Assembly: GCF_003286085.1 (NCBI RefSeq)
Contig: NW_020825332.1
Span: forward strand, 1,607,001 to 1,671,000
DNA length: 64,000 nt
DNA from: Drosophila persimilis
Lineage: Eukaryota; Arthropoda; Insecta; Diptera; Drosophilidae
Direction of reading: 5' to 3'
Positions 1 through 11,000 of the stretch are shown piece after piece; positions within the stretch are counted from its first letter, which is position 1, and the number at the start of each line of letters is the position of its first letter. Made by a program: the position numbers and the translations under genes. A model generated the notes under the pieces. That model was given only the letters and a program-made list of their open reading frames with translations. It had not been told where the DNA came from and did not search any database.

Positions 1-126
1 AAGTTGCACGACCAGAAGCAGAAAGAGGAGGCACGGAAGCAACAGCGGAGGAACAGCAGAACTGTGTCCGAAGGGACCCTGCAAGGGGTGGGTGGCAGGG
101 GCAAGGGCAGGGTGGTACTCCGGTAA
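1..126 (+). CDS. possible C-terminal end of a gene truncated by the window edge
   Basis: Frame 1 is open from the first base to a TAA at 124-126 and gives 41 residues. The peptide is very basic and charged, with a KQKEEARKQQRR-type stretch followed by a Gly/Arg-rich end, as in the tail of a nuclear or coiled-coil protein. An AT-rich stretch with an [12 protein letters not shown] signal near 203 follows, as expected of a 3' UTR. Against it, the other two forward frames are also open across most of this stretch, so the open frame alone is weak evidence. No family is recognised. Confidence 0.3.
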   Translation, partial: KLHDQKQKEEARKQQRRNSRTVSEGTLQGVGGRGKGRVVLR

Positions 127-784
127 CAACCCTTTTGCATTATTAACCATGTCTATATGAAATTATTATTGGACTCTGGCGAACACCGAACGAATTTACA
201 TGAATATAAAATGTTTATTAACATTTCGTGTTTAAGACCGTAGACGGTTTCGCTCGTTTTTTTCCGCTTTTTCTTCTTCTTCTATTTTTTTTTTTTTTTT
301 TTTTTTGGCTTTTTTATGCCCGCATTTCAGTGGCCTCCAAGCCTCATGGTTTATGGTTTATGGTGTGTGGAGCGTTCTGCTGATGATGATGATGGTGATG
401 ATTTTTCGGAAGGCTTATCTAATTCCCCTGTTGATAAGGAGCAATCGATCACCCCTCCGTCGCATCCGCTTATCAAGAGGCTATCTTATCGTTGGAGAGG
501 CATTCGACATTTATCAATAGAAGGTTGCCCTTTTCTGGGGCAAGAAAATGTGGTGGCACCACGTGCTGCCCGCCCATGGGCTTTGAACATTTCAATTATG
601 TTGCAAGCAGCTAGCAGCGAGCACCAAGGTGCTGCAACTACGTGACTGGAAGAAAGGGAAGCCTCCTCTGGCTCTGGCTCTGGCTATGGAGTGGAGTGCA
701 GTGGCGGTGGCACGTAGACCTGGTGGAGCAGTCTATCTATCGACGGACATGTGCACGAGTGCCTCTTCCGGCTGCCTTTTAAAG

Positions 785-815
<31 letters not shown>

Positions 816-2416
816 TATGTACGTATCGTACGTGCACCATTAAAAGTGGATAAAGAAAACCTTAAAAAAAAAAAATGAATTAAATTATGACCGGTGGCGG
901 TTCAATGGACTCTGCCGGTGCCTCGCTCCTTTGTGTCTGAATATACGCTATCTTTGATTGCAATATTGATTGAGTGAATATTTGCCCACTGTTTTAGCTT
1001 CTGTCTGAAATAAGATTTATTTGCACAAGGGTTTCCGCCACAAAAACCCTCAAAGTGCACTGCAAACAAAGTACAGCCATGTTTTCGATTGATATTTAAT
1101 GACAATACGGATGTCAACGGGAGGTACCCGTGTACGCACAAGCGATTGTATGTTGCTGTAATGTTTTGTCGCTTATCAATGGAATGCCTACATCCAAGAT
1201 AATATAAATTATCGTTCTGCGTTTGCAGAAAGGGAGAGAGGGCCTGGCAAGTTACGACGATAATTCGATGTTTTTAGCTCCTATTATCGATTGCACAGCG
1301 ATTAATGGTGCAATCTGCTTGCTCTCCCGCAGTAGGACGTTCTCGAGCTATGTTCCACGAGCTTCTTGAATGCCTCTCTCAATCTCATTCTTATTTTCAT
1401 TGTCAAGCTGCTGATCAATATTGTGTATCCATCTATCATCCATGTGTCAGAGATCTACGAAATGTACGTTCTCGATGACATTTAGTATCTAGAATCTATT
1501 AATGTTTTGTCCGATCAATTACGTGGGCTTGTGCTTCCATCCCCTCTCTATGACACCCTCTATATCTACTTGTAGTGCAGGTCCGGTGCTTTTCCTGTCC
1601 AAACTATCTGCGAGGCTTCGGAACTCAATTAAAAGCTTCCAATGCACTTAAAATCAGTTGAGAGTACTTACAGGTAATTTACAGTTGATTTGTGCTGGCA
1701 AATAGGTTTATGGCACTGCCTTACCGATAAGGAAACACTTTCTAATCAGGGTGTTCTCCGAATCCGACGTCATCGACATCGATATCGACAACGATTCAGT
1801 GGCCGATGGCAAAGCGAATATTTGTTGTTTCTGTTTTTGTTTGTGCTGCTGGAAAAAAAGTCAAACATTTCAAGTTATCTGCAAAACGTAGATTGTGCAG
1901 AATTTGCGTTGAAATTAACGAATATTGTGGCCAAAATAGGTGGCCTTTCGTGATGGCTTTTCAGTTTAGCTTGTGACCCGCTAGGGAATCCATCAGGTGT
2001 GCGGTCTCCTTCCGTGTGCCTTCCTCCTGAATTAATTATGTCCCAGGTGCGTTTGTTCGAGGGGATTCCGTGCATCGATTCCATGACGTTGTCAAATATT
2101 GGCTCTAAGGGATGACACGACCCGACCCATCAAATGGGGGTGGTCATCCGCTGACAGAGGTCATCCGACCTGTTGACACCATATCGTACATCGGACATCG
2201 TACATCGGACATCGTACACCGCATCGCAGCCGAAAGCAATTTAGGAAATTGAACTGCTTTGTAGTGGCGAGGGTCCAATCAATTATACTAATTGCTGATT
2301 CTGATATCGCATTTGCTGCTATCGCAGCTGATTGGGTGCTTCCTTTGGGGGTTACTTTAATTTTTGTTGCTGTATTAACCCTAAACCTTTCTGCCATTTA
2401 CCTATGCCGTTGCAGT
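127..2416. other. non-coding region upstream of the glycosyltransferase gene
   Basis: No convincing coding region on either strand; the open frames are short and low in complexity. Visible items are a T-run near 283-306, an (AT)n microsatellite at 785-809, and short direct repeats of a CGTACATCGGACAT-type unit at about 2184-2222. A pyrimidine-rich tract ending in TTGCAG at about 2411-2416 looks like a 3' splice site, so a 5' UTR intron of the following gene probably ends there. Confidence 0.4.
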
Positions 2417-2622
2417 CGCCACTTGGAGTACCAATTAAATGGCAAAGCCACGCAGAAAACGCTTCCGTTTGAGTCTGTGTCGACGTCCACGTTACAGCAA
2501 GCACAAGATCCATGCCACAAAATAAGCAAAAGCCACAGCAGCAGCATCAGAAACGTTCCGCAAATAGCAACAGCAACAGCAACAGCCATTGGAGCCACAG
2601 GAGCAGTAGCAGTAGCAGTAGC

Positions 2623-4023
2623 ATGATGGATAAACGATCCCTCTGCCTGCTGGTCATCTGCGTGAATCTCTGTCTCGTGATCTGGCTGGTGAGCGTGCAA
2701 CAGCCACAGATGCTGGAGACAGAGGCCCCAGCCTCAGCAGCAGCCCTGACAGCAGAGAAGGATGTGGATGTGAGCAGCGAAACAGAGGAGTCGCCGCCAA
2801 CGCCGCCGCCACCATGTGGCAAAGAAAGAATCGGGAGAGAAAGCAGGAGCTGGAGCAGGAGTTGGAGCAGGAGCTGGAGCAGCAAACCAAACCAAATACA
2901 CGACACCCCTAGTCGCATCCCTAGTTATAACGATAGTTTAGATCTAAGTCTGACTTCCCAGGCGGCGGCACCGCGAACACCCGCGCCCCAGGTCTTCACC
3001 AATCTGATGGATCTGCACAATTTCGCGTATCTGATGAATCAGCCGCCCTGCGATGCCCGTGTCCAGGCCTTGATTCTCGTGCACACCTCGCCTTACAACC
3101 ACCAGAAGCGGGCGCTCATCCGACAGACGTGGGCCGAGAAAAAGTACATCGAGAGGACACCCCTGAGGGTAATCTTCCTGCTGGCGGACGTGTGGCACGA
3201 GCGGCCCAGCTGGCAGCACTTCTTGGACCAGGAGAACGCCAAGAACGGGGACATGGTGCAGGGGAACTTCAAGGACGACTACCGGAACATGACCTACAAA
3301 CATGTGATGGCCCTCAAGTGGTTCAACGAGAACTGCCCCCAGGCCCAGCTGCTGGTCAAAGTGGACGACGATGTGTACATGAATACGCCGCAGTTGGTCA
3401 AATACCTGAAGGATCCCACGCGGGCAGAGCACGACCTGCTGCTAGACCCCAACCTGCTGCTCTGCAGGCCCGTCAAGGCCCCAAGGGTTAAGCGATCCTA
3501 TCGCGTGAGTAGGGGAGGAGATGCCCTTGTCTTTCTTTGGGAGCGATTCCAGAACTAATGTGTTTTTTTTGTTATGTTATTTTTCCAGTCCAAATGGCGG
3601 GTGACGTACAAAGAGTACCCGTATCGATATTATCCGGACTATTGTCCAGGATTCGCCATCGTCTACGCCCCAGATGTGGCGCGGCGGCTGTTCAAGGCCG
3701 CGCAAAAGGCCAAATACTTTTGGGTGGACGATGCCCTCATCACCGGCGTCCTGGCCAAGGAGACGCACACAAAGATCACCAGCCTGCAGCATGTGATTGG
3801 CAAAACGGACACCATGCAGCTGATTGCCGGACAGATTGGCTTCGACTACAAGGAGTTCCTCTTTGCCTTCCATGGCATCCAGCCGCACATGTGCAACAGC
3901 CTGTGGGATCTCACTGTGGAGACCAATTACACGTTGGAGACGTCTCCATCGTCCTCTTCAGCTGCTTCCTCCTCCCCTGCGCTCAGTGCGAATACCTCCG
4001 TCATGAGCACGGGCCTTAGTTAG
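2623..4023 (+). CDS. beta-1,3-galactosyltransferase-like protein (GT31 family), type II Golgi membrane enzyme
   Basis: Two coding exons, 2623-3504 and 3589-4023, are separated by an 84-bp intron (CGC|GTGAGT ... TTTTCCAG|TCC, phase 0), giving 438 aa. A short cytoplasmic tail precedes a membrane anchor (about residues 6-24, LCLLVICVNLCLVIWL), then a Ser/Arg/Pro-rich stem with SWSR repeats, then the GT31 catalytic domain. Visible family signatures are the RALIRQTWAEK motif, the DxD-type metal and nucleotide-sugar site VDDDVYMN (residues 247-254), the YPDYCPGFAIV segment and the FWVDDALITGV segment. NDS, NMT, NYT and NTS are possible N-glycosylation sites. An upstream in-frame ATG at 2512 would add 37 Asn/Ser/Gln-rich residues but has a poor initiation context; the ATGATGG at 2623 lies just before the anchor and is preferred. 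Family knowledge: GT31 enzymes transfer Gal or GlcNAc in beta-1,3 linkage in the Golgi. Donor and acceptor cannot be told from sequence. It may be the orthologue of D. melanogaster CG11357, but I am not sure. Confidence 0.9.
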
Positions 4024-4806
4024 TTTTAATCTCGGCTTAGTCTCGATTCGCGTTTAATTTCGTTATGGCTGTTCAGTTCTTAGGGTTTCCCTTGTAAGTC
4101 TCTCTAAGTTTTAAGTTTGATTTTTTTGTTTAGCTATTATAATTATTAGTCGATTAGTTATATAGTTAATGTTTAGGTAGCATTTTGTCATGGAACATGA
4201 GAAGCAGAGGAGGATTTGGAGGAGAACGGAAACGGAAACAGAAACAGAAGCCGAACAAAGTCAAGTGAAACCACCACCCAACCACCTGCCTACAATCATT
4301 CGTATCATACGAGTATAAGCTAAGCGATTATACAGATATAGTCATACGCAAGGGAGTGCCGTGCTGTGCCGTGCCGCCTCCTGGTGATAAGAAGAAGCCA
4401 CTCTCGGACAAGTCGAAACAGCAACAGATAATAGCAGCCACAAAATGCGATTACCTTAAGCACAACTATTTTTAAGTCGTAAGAAGACGAATGCAAATGC
4501 AACACAAAACACCATAGTACTTAACGAACCATACAAAACAGAAGAGAACATAACAGAACAGAACAGAACAGAACAGAAGAGATGCTGGGAGTGCTTCGAA
4601 GGTGAACGATGAATCCCAAACCAAATAATGAGCAGTGTGTGAAAGGAAAGGACGTACAGAATACTCTCGATACGGGGGAGGGGAGAACGAGGAGTGATGC
4701 GATGCTTCAACTATTTTTTCTATTGTGTAAACATTTTTATAGCCCATCATCTCTTTCGCTCTCTCTCTATTAATGTATCGATACGATCTGATAAATATAC
4801 ACCGTA

Positions 4807-4822
4807 AATAAAATAGAATAAA
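4807..4822 (+). terminator. poly(A) signals of the glycosyltransferase gene
   Basis: Two AATAAA hexamers, at 4807-4812 and 4817-4822, lie about 790 bases after the stop codon at the end of an AT-rich 3' UTR. That UTR also holds an ACAGA repeat at about 4553-4580. Further AT-rich sequence follows, so later cleavage near 4.95 kb is also possible. Confidence 0.5.
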
Positions 4823-5049
4823 CAACAAAACGCAGTATAAACAACATAAGAGGGAACATGTACGTACGAATATCAAAAGCAAAAGCAAACACAGAATGAA
4901 CGAACGAAAAATGTAACAAATGAAATTTATAAATGTGTAATGTGAAAATTAATTAAATGTTCAAGTTTGTCAGAAATTATATTGAAAAATCATTACAAAA
5001 TACAAAATAATACATAAAGTCGGAAAGTTCGTTGTTTTCTATATGTGAA

Positions 5050-5520
5050 TTTCCCATTTAAATGCACTGCTTGAATGCAACCGCCAGCAAGCAGGCATGC
5101 CGCTGCTAATTTGTACTTATTTTGAATTTAAATGCACTGCTTTTACTGTAACACCAAGAAACCAATCTGAATGCACTGTTTGAAATAACTGCCATCAAAC
5201 AAAGCAGTATAAATCGCGGGCTGTTTTTTTTTATTCTTAATTTCAAATTTGAATGCACTGCTTGCACTGTAACAGCAAGCAAGCAGCAGAAGTCTCAGGC
5301 CGTACGCGATAATGCTTGATGCACGGCTTTCACTTGAACAGCCAGCAAGAATGGTTTTGAATTAAACTTCACTGATTTCACTGTAAAACCAAGAATTAAG
5401 TGTTCACTGCTTGAATGTAACCGCCAGAAAGCAGGACAAGTAAAAGCTTTGTAACCGCCGGAAAGCAGTGCAAGTAAAAGCACAGCCAGTAAGCAGTGTG
5501 CAGTGCGAGAGCAGCGACAA
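5050..5520. repeat. degenerate array of CTGCTTG...CAAGCAG hairpin repeats
   Basis: The block GCACTGCTT recurs roughly every 70-100 bases and is usually followed by TGTAAC or GCAACCGCC and then AAGCAG. Several copies form short perfect inverted repeats: CTGCTTG 5067-5073 with CAAGCAG 5088-5094; TGTTTGA 5177-5183 with TCAAACA 5195-5201; CTGCTTGC 5258-5265 with GCAAGCAG 5279-5286. The second pair differs from the others in both arms yet still pairs. No function is known to me. Confidence 0.6.
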
Positions 5521-8066
5521 CTATACACATACCAAATGAAATGGCATAGCAGGCAGCTTTGGGCGGGCCACAGAAACTAAAATATTTGGCTAGAATATCG
5601 ATGATGGCCAATTTAATGCATAAACAAAATTCTGTTAATATTTGAAGCCGTTTCTACACACCTTTGTCATATATTTTTGCACACGATACCGCATGACGTA
5701 CGTACCTTTAATAATTTTACTGATTGTCCGTCGCTAAATGGCGGCCCCGTAAATAATTCAATGCGGGTCCTGGAACCAAAACCACATTTCAGCAGCTGCG
5801 CTCAAGGATATTTAAAAAAATGTTCTATACGGCCACGTTGCCACACGTTGAACAAACATAAAATTACGCTGAATTTCAATTTAAAGTTCCAGCTCGTGGC
5901 CCTAATAATCATTGCAGAAGGCAGCGAACGGCAGGGCAGGGTAGGTCAGAGGGGAGTGTATGGGAATGATAAGTGTGCAAATGACAAAGAATTTTTTTTT
6001 TGTTCTGTTCCCACGTTGACTATTGGCTTTGGCATTGGCTGGGGTGATCAGTGGCAGAAGGAACATATGCGGGGCCAGAAGGAACCTCTGCGTGTGGCTG
6101 GCTGGGTGGTAAAAAGGGCCCCACGATGACGTGTGTCGTGGGAGCAGCCAATTGCCAGCCAATTGTTGCATTAAGGCCACAACCTAGCACTTGGCTGTCC
6201 CGGCATTCGATGATTAGTGTGTCCCGACTGGCCAAAGCGTGCGGTCATAGTTCAACTTGAGAACCCTTGCTACCAAACTCCTCCATCGATGGCAGAAATC
6301 GAAATGGGCTCGGTAAGTCAACAAATGAAAGCCCTTTGAAATTCTTTGGGGAACTGAATCGATGTAAAGCCGTTGTTTGTGAGTTTTTTGTTGGTTTTTT
6401 TTTGCGGGGAAGGTCTCCCCGTGATAGTTACTAATTGACTGGCAGCAATCGTTGGAAAAGCATTCTACATAGATCTGTGCACTATTCCTTTGATTCCTTG
6501 GAATCCAAAGATCGGCAGCAAGTACCCTTTCGATGACTTCTGAAAAACAATTGAGTCAACCAGAAACATATCCTCCAGCAGCCAGCAGAGGAAGCAGCCA
6601 AAGGGAACTGCCAGTAGAAGAGCCGGCGGAGAGCTCTCCAGCTCTTCTTTTAAGTGGCACCGCCTTCGTTAGCTGCAAATTATTTACAAGTGCATGCAAA
6701 ACAACAAAACAACATGCAACATGCAACGCACACAACAGGCACTCGCACTCGCACTCGCACTCGGAATCGCAATCGTACTCGCATTCGTACTCTCCATTCC
6801 ACTCCACCCCCGCTTGTTGTGCCTCCCCCACTCAGGCGCACAACTCCAGTCAGAAAATGGCATCCACAGACAGCAGCGGCGATTGGATGCTGTTTTCAGT
6901 GTTGTGTTGGCTCCAAGCTCCAAAAGCAACTTCAAATCTGTGTCAAGTCGAGGGGGTACATACAGCGGGAGAGAGCGAAAGCCCGAGTGATGCGAAGAGG
7001 AGTCGAGTCGCCTGCCCCTGCGAGGAGCGCGCCGGCGCTTCACCAAAATGTGCCACACATTTGAGGAGGCCAGGCTTCCTTTTTTTATCGGTCGTCGCCC
7101 ATTGATGGAATGGATGCTGCCACAGCCACAGCCACAGCCACTGTTGCCGTTGCCCCTGCCACTGCCTCTGTCACTGCCTCTCTGTTTTGGCTCTCGGCTC
7201 CTCGGCAGCTGTCGAACCTCCTGTGGCTAGTTTTTAGAACATCATCCTCGTCGCTCGTTCGGGCCCTGGTGCTGTTGGCCTGGCTATAAATGTTTTGTTT
7301 TTCTGCAGTTTGTTGTTAGTGCTGAACGGCGAACGGGCAGCGTTTGGTTGCCGGAGACTCTGAGAGACGACACACTGCAGCAGTAGCGGTGGCATCGAAG
7401 GAGACATCGTCATTTTGGCCACAAGCCCACGACAAGAATACTGTGGCTTCAGCTTCAGCTTCATCTTCAGCACTCCATTTCTATCCACTTTGGTCTTGGT
7501 CTTGGTCCTTATCTTAGCCAATTCAGACTGTGTGTGGGTTTTCGTGTGTTTTTTGCTGTGTTCTTGTGTATGTGTGAAAGTGTGAGAGCCGTCAAATCAA
7601 GTGCCAAGTGACCAGAAACACCTCCCCCGTATGCCCCCCTTAAGGGCCGGACAATCACCAAAGACAACAAACGGAAAGTGCAAAAAACGAATTAAGATTA
7701 AGGGGCGATCGCCGGGGGCTGGTACTCCCAAACCGGAAACGGAAACGAAACAAACGAATTTTACGACACAACAAGCAAACAAAAAAGAAGAGAAAAACTA
7801 CTAAAACAACAGGTGTTCTGGCTTTAACATTTTTGGGGACAAAAGGAGGAAATATTTTTTGGGAATTTTCGAAAACGAATTAGTGAAAAAAAAAAACATT
7901 CCAAGAGAATTTCATGCGTGCCAAAGAGTCTCTTTCGATTAGTATGTGTATGCGTATAGCTCCTTGATAGTGTGAGTAAGAGTAGTGTGTGTGTGCGTTT
8001 GTGTGTGTGTAGGTGTATGTTTCACTGTGTGTAATTGGTGTGCTCTCGAGCGCACGTGCAGCGAAG
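5521..8066. other. non-coding region and probable 5' UTR of the first stomatin isoform
   Basis: No supported gene. The stretch holds a CACTCG hexamer repeat (about 6738-6785), tandem CCACAG and CTGCC repeats (about 7121-7185) and GT-rich sequence (about 7985-8035). A TATAAA-like box at 7285-7290 could belong to a promoter for the start at 8067, but I see no well-placed initiator with it. Confidence 0.35.
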
Positions 8067-11000
8067 ATGGTCGAGGAATTTCTGGAGAAGTTGCCCGAAA
8101 TCGACACACGATACGAGGTGAGTGCCCGCCCCCCTTCCCCTCCTCTACAGCTTATACAGCTTATACACCTTTACCCTGTAGCCTGTACCCTCGCTGCCAT
8201 AGCAATATGGTCCATTTCCCATTGTAATACTCCTCGTACCACAAGGCTCTGTGTGTGCTCTGTGCTCTCGTTTATTTTTTAATCACATTGCCAGGGCTTT
8301 GTTGTGTCCCCCATTGCTGCAACATCCACCTGCTGCTGCTGCTGCTGCCTCTTTGCCTCCCTTTGGCTGCCAAAGCAAATAACCAACGGCGGCTTTTGTT
8401 TTTAGCCCAAGCACCTGGCCAACATCCTGGCAAGCAGGCAAGCTGGCAGGCAGGCAAGCAGGCAGGCAAGGCAGCCTTCCTGCTGTTTGTTCTTGTGTTC
8501 AAATTACATTTCCCTACACACGAATTCGCATTATGCCGAGCACAGACAGCAGCGGGAGATGCCGGATATTTAATCAGTTCTGCTGTCTATCTGTCTGTCT
8601 GTTGCTGCAACATGCTGCACTTGGACGGCACTCGTTTTCCCCAGTGGAGACCCACCTGAGGCGCACACACACACACAGAATCCTTTGTCCCTAAGCTTTT
8701 TCTCCAAATATTTGTTTTACCGTTGACTTGGCTACGGATTCCGAGCTTAAGTCCAGGACGGGGTCAACAGCCAGATCTGTGGGCTAGAGAATCCTCAATA
8801 TACTGTGATATAAAGATATGTTTAAAAGGTATTACAGATGGATTCACATCAAGGATAGGATAGGGAAGGGTTCTAATTATGTCCTCGGATGGGCCAATCC
8901 TTCGGCTAATCTTCTGCCACTCATGGTAGACAAGTTTCCCATTACACTTGTTGTTCCGGGCCGGGCCAAGAGCGTGCACACACGCATACACCCAAGAGGG
9001 TTCTGGTTCTTGTTCTGGCCAACAACTTGAAAGGCAATTAGCGCACTTTTCCCCGCTGTCTCTCTAGGACTCGGGGCTGGGCTTGGCCTGGCTTAGTGGG
9101 GCATGGCTCTGGGCGTTGGCCTACGGGCTTCGGGATTGGGTTCGGGGGTTCATGGCCAACAGTTTAGCGAGCACATTAACTTTATTAGCGCGATACAATT
9201 GGGTGGGTAAACACACACTAACCCTCGCTGAGGAGTCAACACAGTGTGTGTGGGTCTGTGTGTTTGTGTAGATAATTATGCGGCACACACAGTGCGAACA
9301 ATAGCCCTTTATGCCCCACAAAACAAGCCGCAGACAATGGCTCGAGGAAAAACTAATAAACAAGAACTGAGACATCACACATGCACAGGACACGACCGTC
9401 ACCGTCACCGTCAACGCTATTCGCCATCGCCATCGCCATCGCCATTGCGATCAATAAAAATTAATTATTCAATATACTTTTACTTGTACATTCTCGTAGT
9501 ATAGGGCTACATGCCATCCGCGTTTCCTTCACACTAATCTCACCCAATGGCTTATTTATGGCCCCATCTGCCCCATCCCATATGTGGTGCGGTTGCGTGT
9601 GCGGCGGCACATCCTGTGGCATAGGCCTATCCTTTTGTGTGCGACTTCCAGTTGCGGTTGTCAGTTGTCCTCGTCGTGGTCGTGGCCGTGTTCTCGCAAC
9701 AGTATACATCCGTTAATTTGCATGACAAAGTAGACCCGAACAGTCCAACGCCAGGAACTCAGGAGCCTATATTCCAGAAGTCAACAGCCAGCAGCCATCA
9801 GCCAGAAACCAGAACCCAGGGATATCCAGGAAAAGCAACGCGCGGGCAGGCAGCAAAGATGGGGCCAATGGTAAGGGGGCCACGGACAGACAAGTAAATG
9901 AAAATGTTTACAGTTACACAGGCAATTCAAACCGAAAAAAAAGAAAGAAAAATAAAACAGAGAGGGGCCAGAAGGAGGTACTCGTATGTAGACAGCGTGC
10001 GAAAAAAACCTCAATTCCAGGTGGACATGGGACATTTATTCCCGTGTATTTGTCCTCGTCATTGCAATGGCATTTAATTAAATCGGAGTTCGGGGACGAA
10101 GCCAAAATGAAATCAAATTGACAGCAAAAACTTTTTGACAGACCTCATCAGCATCATCAGCAGCAGCAGCAGCAGCGGCAGCAAGAGCATCAGCAGAGGC
10201 TGTGGCAGAGTGGCAGAGTGGCAGCAGCAGCAATCAAGTGGATTCGAAGCAGTCAAAGGAGGAGACCGAGGAGTAGTGATTGCAATGTGCTGACATCCTC
10301 TTATCAAAACTTTGCCAAGAATTTGCAGCTCGGATTTATGCAAATTGCAAACAAGCCACAGTGGCAACAGTGGGAGGCGCATAGCCCGCATGGCCTGCAT
10401 TCGAAACAGTTGGCGGAACGGGCAAATATTTGCTCAAAATCAGACAAAGAGAAGTGGAAAGCATAGTTAGAGATGCTCCATATCTCGGAATATTCCATTG
10501 GCGGTTTGCCTGCCAGTAGTTGATTCCTGATAATAAACGAATTCTATTATCCTTGAATGATTTTCGAATTAATTTGTCTTTCAAGAGCTTTGTCAATGTC
10601 TCTTTCGAGAGATTTATTTAGGGCAATTTTCACTGTACAAATGTACATTGAATATTTATTCCGAACCATTAATACATTTTATTCTCAATTGAACACATAT
10701 CTTTCTTTCATAATTTGTCGTTTATTTATGTATATATATACATATTTCTATGTGCTTCAATTAACATATTTTTGTGATTACTTTTTGTAGATTTTTCTTT
10801 GTAGCTTAATTTAAATGTTAATTTTTATAGGTTTTTTTCTCATTTTTATTTGGAATTTATGTATTAATTTGCAATGATTTTTATTGAAGGGCTTGCCCTG
10901 CTGTAGCTGAAAGTTGCAGTTTATTTTAATTCCGAATATTTGATTACATTTATACAGATGTTCATAAATAAGAGTTTTCCTGCCAGCACTTGCCGTGTAT

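Noticed and set aside
2512..2622. Upstream ATG of the glycosyltransferase as the start
   Set aside because: Poor initiation context and repeat-derived Asn/Ser-rich sequence; ATG 2623 directly precedes the membrane anchor. It remains possible.
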